From: Gymnothorax reevesii | Lineage: Eukaryota > Chordata > Actinopteri > Anguilliformes > Muraenidae | Direction of reading: 5' to 3' | Assembly: GCA_029721435.1 (NCBI GenBank) | Contig: CM056582.1 | Span: 39,948,611-40,012,610, forward strand | DNA length: 64,000 bases | In this document: positions 1-13,102 of the stretch, piece after piece | How positions within the stretch are numbered: the first letter of the stretch is position 1 | Layout: every line of letters starts with the position of its first letter | The notes under the pieces: model-generated | What the model saw: only the letters and a program-made list of their open reading frames with translations | What the model was told of the DNA's origin: nothing | Databases searched by the model: none | Position numbers and translations under genes: made by a program

Positions 1-636
1 CAACCGCGCAACAACAACAAAGATTACAACAATGGAGATTATTACAGATGCGTTTCTGGGGTCAACGAAGGGAAGACTGCCGGTCACACAGCTTCTGCAG
101 ACTCATATGAGGTTCCGATCAGGTCCAATCATATGTAGCTTCATTAACACGATTACCTGTGAGACGACAATTAAGCAAATATACATCCCCGGATGTAACA
201 CATACACGTTTTGTAATGAATAGTAATTCAGTTGAAAATCATCTGAATGGAACATGAAGTGGGCTGTAAGAAGCAAATAATAGGGTCAACTTACATTTTC
301 AATTTCTTAGTATAATCCAATTTGTGACATTGTTCAGGCAAATGAATGCCAAAGGCACATGGATCCATCATGATGACTCTCTGTGATCTAATTAATTTGG
401 GCCAGAGCCGTTTTTGGTGTTTCTAGGGCTTGTCCGGACATGCAAGCTGAGCTTACTTCATCATTGTCATAAGACAAAACAAGATTCTTAATCCCATTAT
501 CAAGTCTTGTGAAATGCAATTTTTTTTACAAGTATTGCGAAATCCATACATGTGCACTCATCAAGTTTTCAAACTCATTAGGCCAATTTGAAAATATTGG
601 ATTAGGGTCAACCTGACTTTATTGGAATGCCAAAAC
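1..636. other. AT-rich DNA with no recognised feature
   Basis: No coding, RNA or structured repeat feature is recognised here. Short open frames occur but have no family motifs and no splice context. Confidence 0.4.
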
Positions 637-644
637 ATGTAAAC

Positions 645-2211
645 CAGGGGCGTTACCAAGGGGGGGCAGGAGGTGGGCAGTGCCCACCTTGAGAAAAGTT
701 CTGCCCACCCAATGAAAAAAAAGATTAAAAAAACTGATTTACTACAATTTGACAGCAAACACGCGACATCCAACTGATTCACAGCAAGAGATACACAGCC
801 ATTATAGTGAGTTTTACGTATGTTTCATTTATCTTTCACTATGTGTGATTGGTAGATTCCTTTGCCAGTCTATTCTGCTGTGAAACCAATGGGCACTACC
901 AAATTACTAGGGACCCTCCCATTCTCTTAGACTGCGGCCTTCACTCATCAGTCTGAGGTCACGTCTACGGCCCTGTGCTTCTCTCAGGGAATTAAAACTT
1001 TGCTCATATCTCTTTTGTTGCTACTTCTGCCACCGCTTATTTTGTCAGTCTTGTTGTTTGACATACCATTTCGTGCGACTGATTATTTATATCTCACATT
1101 CATGTTTCATCCGCGTTTCAGAATGTTTTCCACCTAGCATATTTTCTAGACTCTTAAAATCCAGGGCGGTCTTATAACAAATCTCTTTATATTTATCTTA
1201 TCATTATAGATCTCCTATATATACTACAACGAGAGATGAAATGCTGAGTTGGGATGTGGCGATGATGAACAAGGATTTTTTTTTTTAATTTACAGTCATG
1301 AGGCGTGTAGGCAGTCGCGTGTAATTTCTTCAAATAACACACCTGAAGCAGCTTAAAACGATTTAAAATGCTGCCGGGAAGAGGTCCGATTAGATTTTGC
1401 AAATTGCAGGTGCTCCGCCCTTCCCTAAATCTGCTCCTGTGTACATGGCCTCAATAACAATCAAACAATTTCAGTGGCCTATAATGATTAAGATGTGATG
1501 GTGAAAAGCAGACAAACCTAATTGGGCTACGGTGTTAGATTGAAAGAATGCCAGTTTGTATAATCAGAAAAAACTTTTCTCTTCCCCAAAAGCGGATGAA
1601 ACGTGAATGTGAAATATAAATAATCAGTCGCACAAAATCTTGTGTCAATGACAATCGCGTTCATGCAAATCTGCTGTTCTATGGCCATTTAAATTTCAAC
1701 TTAGAGAGTAAACAAATCCACCATTTGATTGCCAATCAAGCAAAGTAAATGGGAACAGGTTTGTTTTTCTGAGAATTGCCTAATTGGTTAATAGGGGGCA
1801 ATTCTGTAGCCCTTTACTTGGATCCATGCAGCATGTAGCCGAAAAATACTGATGTCAGTCAAGTTTTTTTCCGGAAGCATTTCACATGCCGTTTGATGTT
1901 TCGCACTTTCGTTCAACCTGCGATGAGTTTAATAAAGGAAAAGGGAAAGCTCGGATGTTCGCCCCATGGCAGCAGGTGGTGGTGCTACGCCTTTAAAAAT
2001 TTCGGTTCACGATTGGCACAACCCTAGTGTGCGTAATTAATGAAAACTGACCACACCTGTTAATGTCCCTCCTCTATCACCCGTTCGCCAGCCGCCACAA
2101 TATATATAGGCCCTATTTGTTTATTTTAGGGCGATTTAGAGGTTCTTTTTTTTTTGGCCCCCCAAAGAGGACAAATGCCCACCCAAGCTTAGCATCCTGG
2201 TAACGCCACTG
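645..2211. mobile_element. hAT-like non-autonomous DNA transposon, 1567 bp
   Basis: The left end reads CAGGGGCGTTACCA and the right end TGGTAACGCCACTG, which are inverted repeats with one mismatch. Both sides are flanked by the same 8 bp, ATGTAAAC (637-644 and 2212-2219), the target duplication expected of hAT transposons. The subterminal regions also mirror each other: a GCCCACC-rich stretch near both ends sits beside an A-run on the left and a T-run on the right. No transposase frame is present, so the copy would need an enzyme from elsewhere. The intact duplication supports insertion of the whole unit as one event. Confidence 0.85.
1073..1633. repeat. Internal 42-bp inverted repeat inside the hAT-like element
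   Basis: Positions 1073-1114 and 1592-1633 are reverse complements at about 40 of 42 positions; the inner arm starts GTGCGACTGATTATTT. The arms are 477 bp apart and lie wholly inside the 645-2211 element, suggesting a nested foldback or a rearranged core. Confidence 0.8.
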
Positions 2212-2219
2212 ATGTAAAC

Positions 2220-5200
2220 TAAAGAATGATAAAATCAACTGTGATATATCATAATAAAATATGTACAATAAAACTGATATTACTTTTCAGATATTCATCA
2301 TTCATCAAGAAGTTACATATTTAGATACATATTTATTCTGATGTGAAGTATTTATTAAAAGAAAGACTATAGGACGGAGATACACCATCACTCGGGATGG
2401 AATAAAGCAGACACATTCCTGGAACACTTCAAATGAACTGTTGAAATGATCCTGGTAATTATTAATGTTGTGCATGCAGACTTTTCCACTTACATGTCTC
2501 TCAACAATGGAAATGTTCATATTTTTTATTACAATCTACAATCGTCTGGGTAGTGTTATTGAAAAATTCATTACATAATTATGGTTCAAGATCCCACAAC
2601 AAATTTTATACAGAATATCTGCAAAAAATAGATCTTTTATATGATATAGGTTTTGTTCTGGTACTAGTCATCATTTATTTGCTAAATGAACTAGAAAATT
2701 GGTCAAATTTAAGATTTTTCAGATTTTGTCACCTATTTTCTCGAGAAATATTCTTCTGATGAGCATGCAATTCATGGTGCTTATAAACCTTGCTGTGTAG
2801 AAGCGACACACGTAATATCTTGGTGTTGCTCGGAATATTTCTGATATTAGAGCAATCCAAATATGGGGTTGTGATTAAGTGCGTAAAATGAACAAGCATA
2901 TTGAGAATGCCACTGAATTGACAAAATTCAAGTAAAACCTTAAATAACAAAGAAGCAAAGGCTAATGGTAGCAAGTAAAAAGCACAAACATTTCTAAGTG
3001 ATAGATTGAAAACTCAATCAGTTATGACCATTTTAAAACTGGTTTTCATTAGGCATTGTCAAAATTAGCCCTAACATTGATGTCTTTAATAAATTTTGTA
3101 GCCAAAACTATTAGGAATATTGATCTGATATTTTGCAAATGAGCTTTAAAGTTATGTAGCTTTGTTTGAAAAAATTTTGAGACCAAACAAAATTGATCGT
3201 GCGGAAAAGTTTTTCTAAAATTTGTTGAATCGAGGTGGAATGTCCCCTCAATTCAATTTAAAGTTACTAGTTCCACTTCAGTTTCGTATTTTAAATGGTG
3301 AAACATGGTATTACCTGATGGCATGGTGCTACTGGACGTGTATCGTCTATAGACAAATAATGATGAACACGATAACAGATCTAGTGAACAAAACTATTTT
3401 TCCAACGCTCTCTTCCACCAGTAAAATCGTAAATTTATCCTAAGATCCTGAGCTCTTGGATGGAATGATTCGTAATATCGAAATAGCATAAGATAGAATG
3501 TAAAAAGTTTGTGTATTTTTTACATAGCGCAGGATCAACCAACGATATGCCTGTCGAACAAATTCAGACGCAAACATATCCATTGCAATACACACAAATT
3601 TAGTTTTGCAAAAGTTGCCTTGCACAAGCAATTTCCCCACAGACAATACACGTCAGGTGATGAAATACAATGCAGTTTTGTGAGCTTCTGCGATGGCAGG
3701 GAATTTGCGAGGGTCATGTTTAGGTTTGTTTTTCTCATAATTGCAGCAATAAATAGGAAAACAACAAGTGCAGTTTTATTGTTAAATGTTTTCTAAACGG
3801 AAAAATACATTTGAAAGTTAGTTTCAATGAATTTCCTGAAGAGAAAAGGAGCATAAAATGAATGTAATACACCACTAGACCACCTAGATCTAGATCCCCT
3901 ATACTTTTTTTCTACTTTTTCTTTCTAGGTTTTAGAACCCAGGAAAATTCCGAATCCAGCCTTTTTTCTTTGCTATTTACAGAAGCTGACCTTGTCTCTA
4001 AATTAGGTTTGTAGGATTTTTATTTCAACATGGTGTATAGCTTTGCTGTAATAAATAGGCTTCACATTACCTCTTCACACAATCCGGATTTGATTTCAAG
4101 CACGCATTGTCCCAGTCATATTCAAGGCCGTCGATCTTGCACAAGGAGGAACCAATGCAACAAGATACGCAATTGGTCAAAGAACGGCTCGCAACTCGAA
4201 ATAAGAATGAAACGTGAGCCGTGACTGGACAATTTTTCTGAAAAGATATTCGTGATTTCTATCCATTTTTCAATTTTCTTAAAAATGTGCAACTTTTATG
4301 CTTGACGAGTTTTACAGATGACTTAAATATATTTTCAAAAGAAATGTTAAAATAGGAAGTAATTGCTGAGTGGTGGTCACAAAAAGTCAACGTTTGAGGG
4401 TCCACCACTTGGTCTATTGCGAAGAAGCTGCTGCACTAAGTATGGAGCAGGAATCAGAAAGAGAACTAACATTAGCACTACTTTCTGGCAGAACAGAGAA
4501 AGAATTGATGAACTCCTGATTTGTCCTAATGTTCCGCAGAGTTTTAACGTTTTCAGAGTTTTCCAGCGTAGAACCTTTTCAGCTAAGCTAGCATAGGAGA
4601 TGCATTTCTTACTCATAAAATTACAGCTGAAAGCAGCGGATTTGTCACTGAATAAATTACATTCTGAGCACAAGACAGGAAACTAACTAACGGGAATAGT
4701 TAGATGCCAGTCTAAACCAAGTCAAAAGCTTAAGCTCAGAGGCGTCTTGCTGGGGTGCAATTCATCAAAAAGAGAGAAATCCACAATTATGTACAGTCAA
4801 AAATCAAAAGCACTACTCTCAAATTTGTAATGACAAGTTTTAGGAGACTTGGCTATTAATTATATGAAACCTCGAGGTAAAAACGCTCAGCGCTGCAGGT
4901 GCTACTGAAGATGAGAAGGACGTGCGCCTATAAACTGCCACTGAAGTGACCAACATGGTATACGGGTCTAATCCTGTGTTGTGGCTAGCAGCCTCATGAG
5001 AGCAGCACAAAATTGGGAAAAGGAAGGGATACAGTTGGTTTGGGTTAGCATTGTTCATTGCTCAAGCGCCTTTTGCTGGCTATCTAGGGCACTCTTCAGG
5101 TGACAATCTGAAAGGGCAAATATTCTGGTTCCCTCTGGCCTCAGTCTGCATATGCAAGCATTGAATCTACAGGAGTAAAGCAGCAGCAGCTGACAGGTGC

Positions 5201-6388
5201 ACTTCAGAGGAAAACCATGAACTGTCTTGCTGTTCTCGTGAGTTGGCAGTATGAGTTGCTTATGAGAATGTTTGTACATGGTTCACAGATTGGAGATTCC
5301 AGATTTGGGTGAAATTGGAGATTCCAATTTTTAAAAAAAAGTTAATTTGAAGGTCACGAACTGACTCTCAGTACTTCCTTTCAGTCCCTAATGCAAACCT
5401 AAGCTCTAAATGTAATAAGTGTGGTACACTACAGGGAATTTTCATGTTTGACCTTTTAGCCAGGGTTAAAGGTCAAATCCAAAGTCATGAACTGATGCGC
5501 ATAATAGAACTTCCTAATAGTCCCCGAGCCCCCAACACAAACCCGAGCCTTAAATGTGACAGTAATGACATATGGGCCATCTTATATGGGTTTGCTTCTT
5601 GTAGACCCCTAATTAATTCATACCTTTGTAAATGATGTCCGCCTTTGAACAAAATCAACAGGAGTCGAGATTTCACCAGCATTAACGCCTTAAATTAAAT
5701 TGGATGACAATAGTGGCCTGCAGTCTGACTGCAAGAAACCTCTCTGGATTAGGTGATGGCAGCCATTTCGGCGGCGAAACGCGCCTAAATATATGGTATC
5801 CGTGACTTTGTCCTGGAACACAATTACAGTATTTTCCTGCAGCAGGAAGTTTTTCGCATGGCTCATTTGAGGAAGTGACATTTACCCTGGAGTTCCAACC
5901 ACAGGCAGACGAAGGCTTTGCTTTCCCAAAACACATCTCTCATTTCTGTGGGGTTTCGCCGGCTGAGATCCAGCTAGTGCCTCTGGCAGCCATTGAGACA
6001 CATTTATTCAAATAGCAAATGGAACATTTAGGATGAATGAATGAGTGACATATTACTCTTCTCTTCTATGGATCCGTGTTTCATGCTTAACTGTACGTCC
6101 CCTTCACTCGGTGCATCCTTTGTTTTGCTTTATGCCCTTCTGATCTAGTGTTTACTTAAGGAACATATTATGTAAAGGCTCTGCATTGCAGCAAAGCCAA
6201 AGCATTTGGTCTTTCCTCCCAAATAGTATTTCAATACCAATTAACAGAAAAAGAATACGAAAATCTAGCACTTGCATATCACAGGACAGTTGCAGGAATT
6301 TCTTTTCTTTTCCAGTGGCATTGGAAAATTCACATTTGCAGGTTAGATTACTTGACCTACATGGTGAGTGCGCACACATAGATATAGT

Positions 6389-6389
<1 letters not shown>
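2220..6389. other. Long non-coding stretch, nothing firmly recognised
   Basis: Mostly AT-rich sequence without recognisable genes. Around 5345-5425 and 5480-5570 two degenerate direct repeats share the words GAACTGA, ACTTCCT, AGTCCC and TAAATGT, suggesting an old dispersed repeat. No open frame shows a conserved domain. Confidence 0.35.

Positions 6390-6427
<38 letters not shown>
6390..6427. repeat. (CA)n microsatellite
   Basis: An uninterrupted CA dinucleotide run of about 19 repeats, seen directly. Short open frames across it on both strands are products of the repeat. Confidence 0.97.
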
Positions 6428-6428
<1 letters not shown>

Positions 6429-6673
6429 AAATTTCTACACTAAAGCACAATCATGCTGAGTGAATCCAAAAAAAAAAAGCTGACTTGGGTAAATTACACC
6501 ACATCGCACTTGACAACATTAAAAATGATAGAGGAAACGGTTTTCATACATCACTGGGTGCTGAATCCCCACAGCTCTCAATCATTCCACACTACCACGC
6601 TCCTACCTGCCCAAAACAATAACTTTCATTCTTTCTGTTTTGTCGTTCTGAGGCCAATGTCTCACAGTGAAAT

Positions 6674-6706
6674 GTGTGCGCGTGCACGTGTGTGTGTGCT
6701 TGCGCC
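6674..6706. repeat. Alternating purine-pyrimidine GTGCGC/TG-rich tract
   Basis: About 33 bp of nearly perfect purine-pyrimidine alternation rich in TG and CG steps. This is the composition that favours left-handed Z-DNA. No function is implied. Confidence 0.6.
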
Positions 6707-7140
6707 TGTATACATGGGCGGGTGCCCACATCCATGCTTCTAAAGAGCGAAAATAATCAAATCACTTGATTAGTCCTCCGATAGTCCGTTTGCAGTCCTC
6801 ATTAAAGGCTGGCACATGTAAAATCCAATTTGTTCTTCACTCAACACAAGCCATACTTCCAACCAACAGCACAGCGACTGACACAGAAATCACACTGCTG
6901 TTCCATTTCTTTAATCCCATCTCTAGCATTTCCTTCATGTAAGGCAGGAGAGGGTACTCCTGCATGACCAGAAGTTCTCCTCTCTCTCCAAGCCAGTAAC
7001 AGTGTCTGTAATTCGCAGGAGTGAACGTGCAGCTGACACAGGCTGACCACAGGCCCCCTACATCAGCTAACTCTCATTCCTCCATTACCCCACCACATTA
7101 CAGCCATTCCACCTCCGCTGAGACTGCTGACCACAGTTAA

Positions 7141-7312
7141 CCCTTTCAGCATGGTGGGCAATATAAGATCCATGTCAGATGCTGTTGAAAACCTATCATG
7201 TGGTAACTTGTTTAAAAGAGCTCTCACAGGGGAGTTGCCACATGATAGGTTTTCAACAGCTCAGGATAAATACATTTTGAATTCCTTGAAAATGTATTCG
7301 GCGGTCAAAGGG
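7141..7312. mobile_element. piggyBac-like MITE, copy 1 (172 bp)
   Basis: The unit starts CCCTTTCAGC and ends GTCAAAGGG, flanked on both sides by TTAA (7137-7140 and 7313-7316), the target duplication of piggyBac-type elements. Inside is a perfect 23-bp inverted repeat (7181-7203 with 7238-7260) that would form a strong hairpin. Related copies lie at 22611 and 23758. There is no coding capacity. Confidence 0.8.
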
Positions 7313-7542
7313 TTAACACTGCAAGGGTCCGCTTCCACAGAGCTTGCCATTTTGCACCACCATGTTTCTACGGTAGCCCAGAACGGGAAAAAAGTAATTA
7401 AATAAAGCACCGACACGAGAGCGCGCCTTTCGCGTTTTTTGCAAGTTTTGCGGCCACCATAGGTTCTCGGAGTAAGGGAATGATCATTTGGTTGCAATCT
7501 ATTATCTCACCACTTGATGGCTCTAGATCTAACATACTGGTC

Positions 7543-7800
7543 TTTAAAGGGGTAGTTCACCTAAATATGAAAATTCACTCATCATCTACTAATCGAAGGG
7601 TCCATGAATTTCTTTCATCCTCAAAACACTTTTGGAGTTTCAAAGCAAAACCGCATTGAAGACAAATCCAAATTAACTGCAGTCATTGGTGACCACTCTT
7701 TCAAGCGTAAAAAACAACATTTAAAAAACAACAAAATGCCTCCATACCGCTCCTGCAGCGTAATCAAAGTGTCCATCAGACCCGACATTCAAATGTGACT
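7543..7800. repeat. Fish dispersed repeat (AAAGGGGTAGTTCACC type)
   Basis: The start, AAAGGGGTAGTTCACC followed by an ATGAAAATTC segment, matches the well-known opening of an abundant repeat in fish genomes. The right limit is uncertain. The small open frame here (7604-7798) is not a gene. Confidence 0.5.
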
Positions 7801-8921
7801 TGGAAAAAAGACGTTTTTTTCATCATGTTTTTAGCCTTAATGTCCAATGTAGCCACTTAGCTTGGAGTCCTGTTTATTTTCATGGAAGAAGCTGACCTCA
7901 CTACCGTGGCCAACGAGGGCAAATAATGCTGCAATGGGCCTAAAACATATCAAATTTCGACTCCTGTTGAAGTGCGCTTAGATTCTAACAATATTAAGCA
8001 GTTATCATCAGTGACAAAATGACTAATCAATGAAATTGCCACCAAAATAAATAGGGTAAAACTAATTCATAATAATGCCTCTAATAGCAATTTATAAATT
8101 GCAACACTGAGTGAACATATAGTTCTCCATCGTAAAAATGGCATTAAAACCGGCAAGATTAGAGAACGTTATGTAAAGTGTAATAAACAATTAAACTGAA
8201 CAAGAAATGCTGTGGGTACGCCTTTTTAATTTTCCAGGACGTAAGGTTTGATGAAATCGCATTCTGCTCATAAATTAAACATGCAAAATATAAAAAATAT
8301 AAACATGCAAAATATATTCCTGAAAACGTGGGCTCCGGGAAATTCACATTTCCATAGTATTGTCATTAACGTATCCTGTTGCGATTATTCAAAATATGCT
8401 AAAAACCAGATTGCATCATCATCAACCAGAGGAAAAAAATGTAGTTTGAAAATATGACGATAGTTAAGCGAGTTGTTAAAATCTGCCGAGGTATTTTGAC
8501 CACACTGCCCTTCAGGTCTTCTGCTAAAGCCCATAATTGCTACAAAGATGGCGACTCGTCATCCGCCTTCACTGCAGGTGTCCAGGTCAGGTGAGTGAGC
8601 CTATGTCAGCACAGAGCGAACCCAGTGGGGATGGAGTCAGTCTAACTGTCTGGGTGCCGTGATTCATGTCTTCAAAAGTAGACTTGTGAAGCCTATTTTA
8701 TTCTAGGTAGGTTTTCTCAAACTCAAAATTCTTTTTCTCAAAATTCTCAATGAAAAATTGACATCCCTTTTTCAAAAAAAAAAATAAAACAAAAGAACAG
8801 CATTACAAAATGGTAAAAAAGAAAAACTGCATCTATCATCTGCCATTTATGGAAAACCAACTGACCCATTTATTCAAGACAGGATTGTTGTTATTTGAAG
8901 ATAAAAGGCGATTTCAAAACC

Positions 8922-8955
8922 AATAAAAATAATAATAATAATAGTAATAATAAAT
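8922..8955. repeat. (AAT)n microsatellite
   Basis: An imperfect AAT trinucleotide run of about ten units with one AGT interruption, seen directly. Confidence 0.85.
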
Positions 8956-10129
8956 CTACTGCATATGTAGAGCTTCTTCATGGGATGAACAACGTTCAGG
9001 GAGGAATGCAGTCTCTAGCAGCACTGGTGCATGGCATACACTCGAGTGATGCAGGGAACCCATTATGCGGCAGTTTGCACAAAGGAAGAGGTGGCAAGGA
9101 ACGATCTGGACAATTAAGGCAGGGAATGATGAAGTGGCCCTGACTGCTCGAAGAGACCGGAGGAGTATGAGTTTGGAATCCAGCCAGGAGAATGAGGGGC
9201 CAGTAACCCTGCTTCCCTGCGGAGAGCAATGCGGGAACCTGACCGAGTTTTTCATTCGTTTATTTAATGGATTCTTCATTAGGGACCCCAGAGAGGGCGG
9301 GTAAAGACCCGAGCCCCAGTCAGAGGACCCAGAGATGACATGCATCAATTTTACTCCCCAGGATGCTTTCGTTCCCATGGTGACGCGGGCTAGGCTAGCA
9401 TTTCATACACATTCAACTCTTATCAGCCCAAATCACACAGCCTGTGTGCCAAAAATGTCACTCTTGATTATCCAAGAGAAAGGTCAAAGAAGAGCACGGC
9501 CACAAGTGAAGTGGCCGGGGGTGATTTCCCACCGATCTTTTCTTACTCACATGCAGTTGGAGTGGCCAGAGGTTGTGTTCAGGAGGATTACTGTGTTTCT
9601 CACGTGGATGAATGGAGCCAAAATACAGATATTCCTCTTCTATCTTCTATTAGAATACCTCACTCAAACATGATAAAAACAAAAGGGTTACTCCTACTCT
9701 TTGCACAAATAAACTTGGGTGTTTGGTATCTGAATAGTGGTCTGGTGTGTATTGCCATACACAGTGACCTCCGTAATTCACTGGACAGTGACACATTTTT
9801 GACTTTGGTTCGGTATTGCAGCACTTTGATTTTATAAAAACACAATGACAGTGAGTTTGAAGCTCAGACGGAGTTTGAAAGTTTAATGAGGCTGAAGTTA
9901 AACTTTGATTTCAAGGCGTATTCATTCATATTAGACAAAGTATTTAGAAATGACATCATCTTTAGTACATAGCGCGCACCCCCCCCCATTTCGCATGTGT
10001 GAAAAATATTGGACATTTTAACGCAATGAAGAATTAAGTAATCATTTTTAATATATAGCTGCATATCCTTTCAATGCAAAGCCTGCTTGAAGTCTGTGAT
10101 GCATAGACATCACCAGTCACTGGCTAGAT

Positions 10130-10460
10130 TTACATGGCTTTAAAAATGCGACCTATAATCGGATTGACAGGTTAGTCAGATTCAAAATGTCTCATGTAAC
10201 CACCTTAGTTTAAATTTTCGATCGAATTGAAAGAGGTAGTCTACGCCGATAGATAATCAGCTTGATGCTGCGTATAAACGGCTGAATTGAGTGGATTCAG
10301 TTGAAGGATTGGATTATTCGTTCTGCGCAGGCGCTCCCGAGTACGTAGGAGTCACGTAATCACGTAATGACATTAGTGGGAGCTTTTGCGCATGTCAAAG
10401 AAACTAATTGGTTTCAGCTGAGGCGATGTATATGAGAATTGAACGTGTATCGCGTTATTT
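10130..10460. repeat. Probable decayed DNA transposon / MITE
   Basis: The motifs TTTACATGGC followed by repeated ATCGGATTG-like words, and later a GCGCAGGCGC segment, resemble small non-autonomous fish transposons. No clean terminal repeats or target duplication could be found, so this is a weak call. Confidence 0.3.
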
Positions 10461-10704
10461 CTCCACCCACACGCAGTAATGTGTTATGAATCAATGGAAT
10501 AAAATGCAAATTCAACCACTCGGTCAATAAAATAAGGAAATTAACCATTTTCTACCCTTCCCCTGCAAAAAAAAAAAATGAAACGCAGGGTTCCCCCTGG
10601 CCCACTTCATTTTCGTCATTGACAAAAGTAATTCATCCGTGACGAGGAGAAAATTATGAGCAGTAGTCACAGTGGCGAATATATTTGTTTAATGAGGAAT
10701 AAAA

Positions 10705-11124
10705 ATGCAATGGCAAACAGTGGTGTCACCTGCCCACAGCATTAAAGGCTTGGACAAACAGGATTGGACAAACCGGATGGCAGCCAAATCCCTGGTGATC
10801 TCCTTTGCACCCTACTCCACCGTGGAGGGCTGGGAATGGGATACGGGGGTGCCAGTGATTGAAGATCCGGTGAGGGCGTGTCTCCTCCCCACCGGCTCCA
10901 TGTGGCCAGGCGGTTGGCCGCTGCTCCCATCCGAGAGGGATCGCTGCTATGCTAGTGCGGACCAGGTGGTCGCACTAGCTAGTAACATGGCCTTCCTCGC
11001 CGGCTCCACGGGCCGACAGAAGCACGAGAAGGCGGAGTTATCCCCAGAGGATATCCTGGAGATGCGGACAACAGCCCCTGCCATGCTTTGCATGTCACAG
11101 GCATTCACCATCATTGGGGGGTGA
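10705..11124 (+). pseudogene. DIRS-like retrotransposon gag remnant
   Basis: A 139-residue open frame with composition and position typical of the gag-like first ORF of vertebrate DIRS elements. It includes the segments VALASNMAFL and MLCMSQAFTI. It stops at 11122. Gag-like sequence seems to resume from about 11206 (MNALVSIASLFGPDIQ), so the original ORF is broken. It lies just upstream of a DIRS-type reverse transcriptase, which is the main support. Gag would package element RNA. The break argues that this copy is dead. No 5' inverted terminal repeat was found upstream. Confidence 0.6.
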
Positions 11125-11342
11125 AGTATGTGCGCCGCTCAGGTGGGGCACCGCCATCTCTGGCTGGGGCTCTCTTCTCTAAAGGAGTGGGAGAAATGAG
11201 CACTCATGAATGCGCTAGTCTCCATTGCCTCGCTGTTTGGGCCCGATATTCAAACAATGGTTAACTGCCTAGTGCAAGCCCGCAAGGGCCGAGTATCTAG
11301 GGTCCCACCTTCGCCCTCAGCAGCCGTCCCACATGCCTCAGT

Positions 11343-11918
11343 TTGCCCAACTTCCGCCAAGCCGCCGCCATCACAGGTCGTCAGAAGACCTGGTGGCCTC
11401 CGCGTTGCAGGAGGGTCCATGTTACTGGAAACTGTAGAACCAACTGCCTTGCTACTCACAAACCATTATCAGTTTTGGAAGAGTTTGTGCGCCCTCCTCC
11501 CAGTTGGGCTGTACAGAACACTGCAGAAGGGATACACATTGTAGTTTTGTTTCGGTCCTCCTCCATTCAGAGACATTGTTTGTACGGTGCTTCCCAATTC
11601 CGCGGAAAGGGCGTTTCTGAGGAAAGAAGTGGACTCGGTTCACGAAAGGGGGCCATAGTGCTGGTTCCCCAATCAGAAGCTCAAGCGGGCTTTTATTCCC
11701 TTTATTTCCTAATTCCTAAAAAATCAGGAGGGCTGAGACCCATTTTGGATCTACGCCAGCTGCATATTGCGCGCAGACTGATCCGGATGCTGACATTGAG
11801 GTCTCTGCTGGAATGTGTCAGGTCGGGTGACTGGATGACCTCAATAGATCTGACGGATGCCTATTTCCGTGTCCCAATTCTTCCACGCCATCATAAATTT
11901 CTTTGTTTTGCGCTGTAA
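11343..11918 (+). pseudogene. DIRS-like reverse transcriptase, N-terminal part
   Basis: The frame carries the hallmark RT segments GFYSLYFLIPKKSGGLRP, ILDLRQLHIARRL and SIDLTDAYFRVPI, in the order and wording of DIRS1-type RTs. The aspartate in DLTDAYF is the first catalytic residue of the palm. It is closed by a TAA at 11916, where a functional copy would continue. The first about 90 residues probably belong to another frame, since the RT similarity becomes clear only from about residue 117. The remainder follows in shifted frames at 11997-12276, so the enzyme is inactive. Confidence 0.85.
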
Positions 11919-12290
11919 GATCAGAAGTTTTAGTTTTGCTGCCTCCCATTTGGATATTCCCTGGCACCTCAGACCTTCTCCAAATGTGTAGGGACAGTGC
12001 TAGCACCACTCCGGCGGAAAGGGATACGGATCCTGACCTATCTGAATGATTGGCCCCTTCCAGGCAGTGGCAGCTGCCCATACTATGCTGATGACACAAA
12101 ACATTTCTCAATTGGGCAAGAGTACCTTGCAGCCCATCCAGACAGTGCTGTATCTGGGGCTGCTATTGGACTCTCAATCCATGACCACATATCTGTCAGT
12201 GAACAGAGCAGAGGCGGTCCTGTCTCTGGCCCAAAGAACACTAGATGCAGTCTCTGTTGTGTTTGACCCTCCGTGAGGACCAGGGCTCAG
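11919..12290 (+). pseudogene. DIRS-like reverse transcriptase, C-terminal part (frameshifted)
   Basis: One frame reads IRILTYLNDWPLP, which corresponds to the second catalytic box, normally YLDDW in this family. The first aspartate of the pair appears as asparagine here. A second overlapping frame (12046-12276) reads VLYLGLLLDSQS and then AVLSLAQRTL, the downstream RT/RNase H border of DIRS elements. Needing two frames shows frameshifts, and together with the altered box this indicates loss of polymerase function. Confidence 0.7.
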
Positions 12291-12386
12291 TGGAACTCTG
12301 CCCTAAACATTCCTCTTGGCTGAAGGTCATCACCACTGCCTTTAAGTCGTCTGTCATTCGACTGCAGGCTTTCTGTCCACCTCCTC

Positions 12387-12806
12387 ATGCTCATTACGCG
12401 CACTCAGTCTCTACTTGGAGCATACTGCGAATTTCAGGAGGGGGGGATCATTTGTTTGTTTTTTATGGCGGGTGAGCTCAGGGGGCCCCTCTGTCAATAC
12501 AACACCTTGCCCACTGGGTCTGTGATGCTATCCGCAGAGCCTACTTGGTGGTGGGTTTCATTGCCGGTAGCAGGGTTGACCGTACATTGTACCCAGGGCA
12601 TTGCATCCTCTACAGCTCTTTTTAAGGGCGTATCTGTAGAGGAGATTTGCAGGGCGGCCTCTTGGTCTACTGCAGTGGCCTTTGCGCGGTCATATCTCAG
12701 GGATATGGCAACCAACACGGTAAACGGCTCACATTCGGTTCTGGGAACCCTGTCGGCAGGGTCCTTTCCAACACCGACTAGTGTTCTCGTTATTACCACG
12801 ACCTGA
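12387..12806 (+). pseudogene. DIRS-like tyrosine recombinase, C-terminal part
   Basis: From about residue 66 the frame reads VHCTQGIASSTALFKGVS, then EEICRAASWS and ARSYLRD. This is the C-terminal catalytic end of the tyrosine recombinase that DIRS elements use instead of a DDE integrase. The family HxxR box appears as HCTQ, so the second arginine seems lost. The candidate nucleophile tyrosine is in ARSYL. Upstream recombinase sequence is missing or scrambled between 12290 and 12540. Confidence 0.7.
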
Positions 12807-13102
12807 GGCGATGCGCTCTGGCAGTGCCTGCCTGGGGTTGTGGGGGCTAACAGGTAGCGCGCTCTCCCATGCATTCTGGGGCGGACCCTCTGGAGGGGGC
12901 GGGGGGTCTCCTTCCTACATCGACTTGTGTTCTGTTTCAGTTTTTGTGCCACAACCTGGGGCGAGGCACGCAGTCTGGTGGTGCTCGCCCTGGTATTTGT
13001 GGGAGGGGTTTCTCTTTGGTTTCTGAATGGAACTCCGTGGTCATGGGTCACCTGGGAGTACATCCGTCCCTAACGGCCTTCGCCTTAGATGTAAACCAAT
13101 AG

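Noticed and set aside
6186..6443. 85- and 91-codon frames over the CA repeat
   Set aside because: They are produced by the microsatellite (poly Thr-His or Val-Cys).
8956..9378. 140-codon minus-strand frame
   Set aside because: No recognisable domain and overlapping frames on both strands of similar length; no splice evidence.
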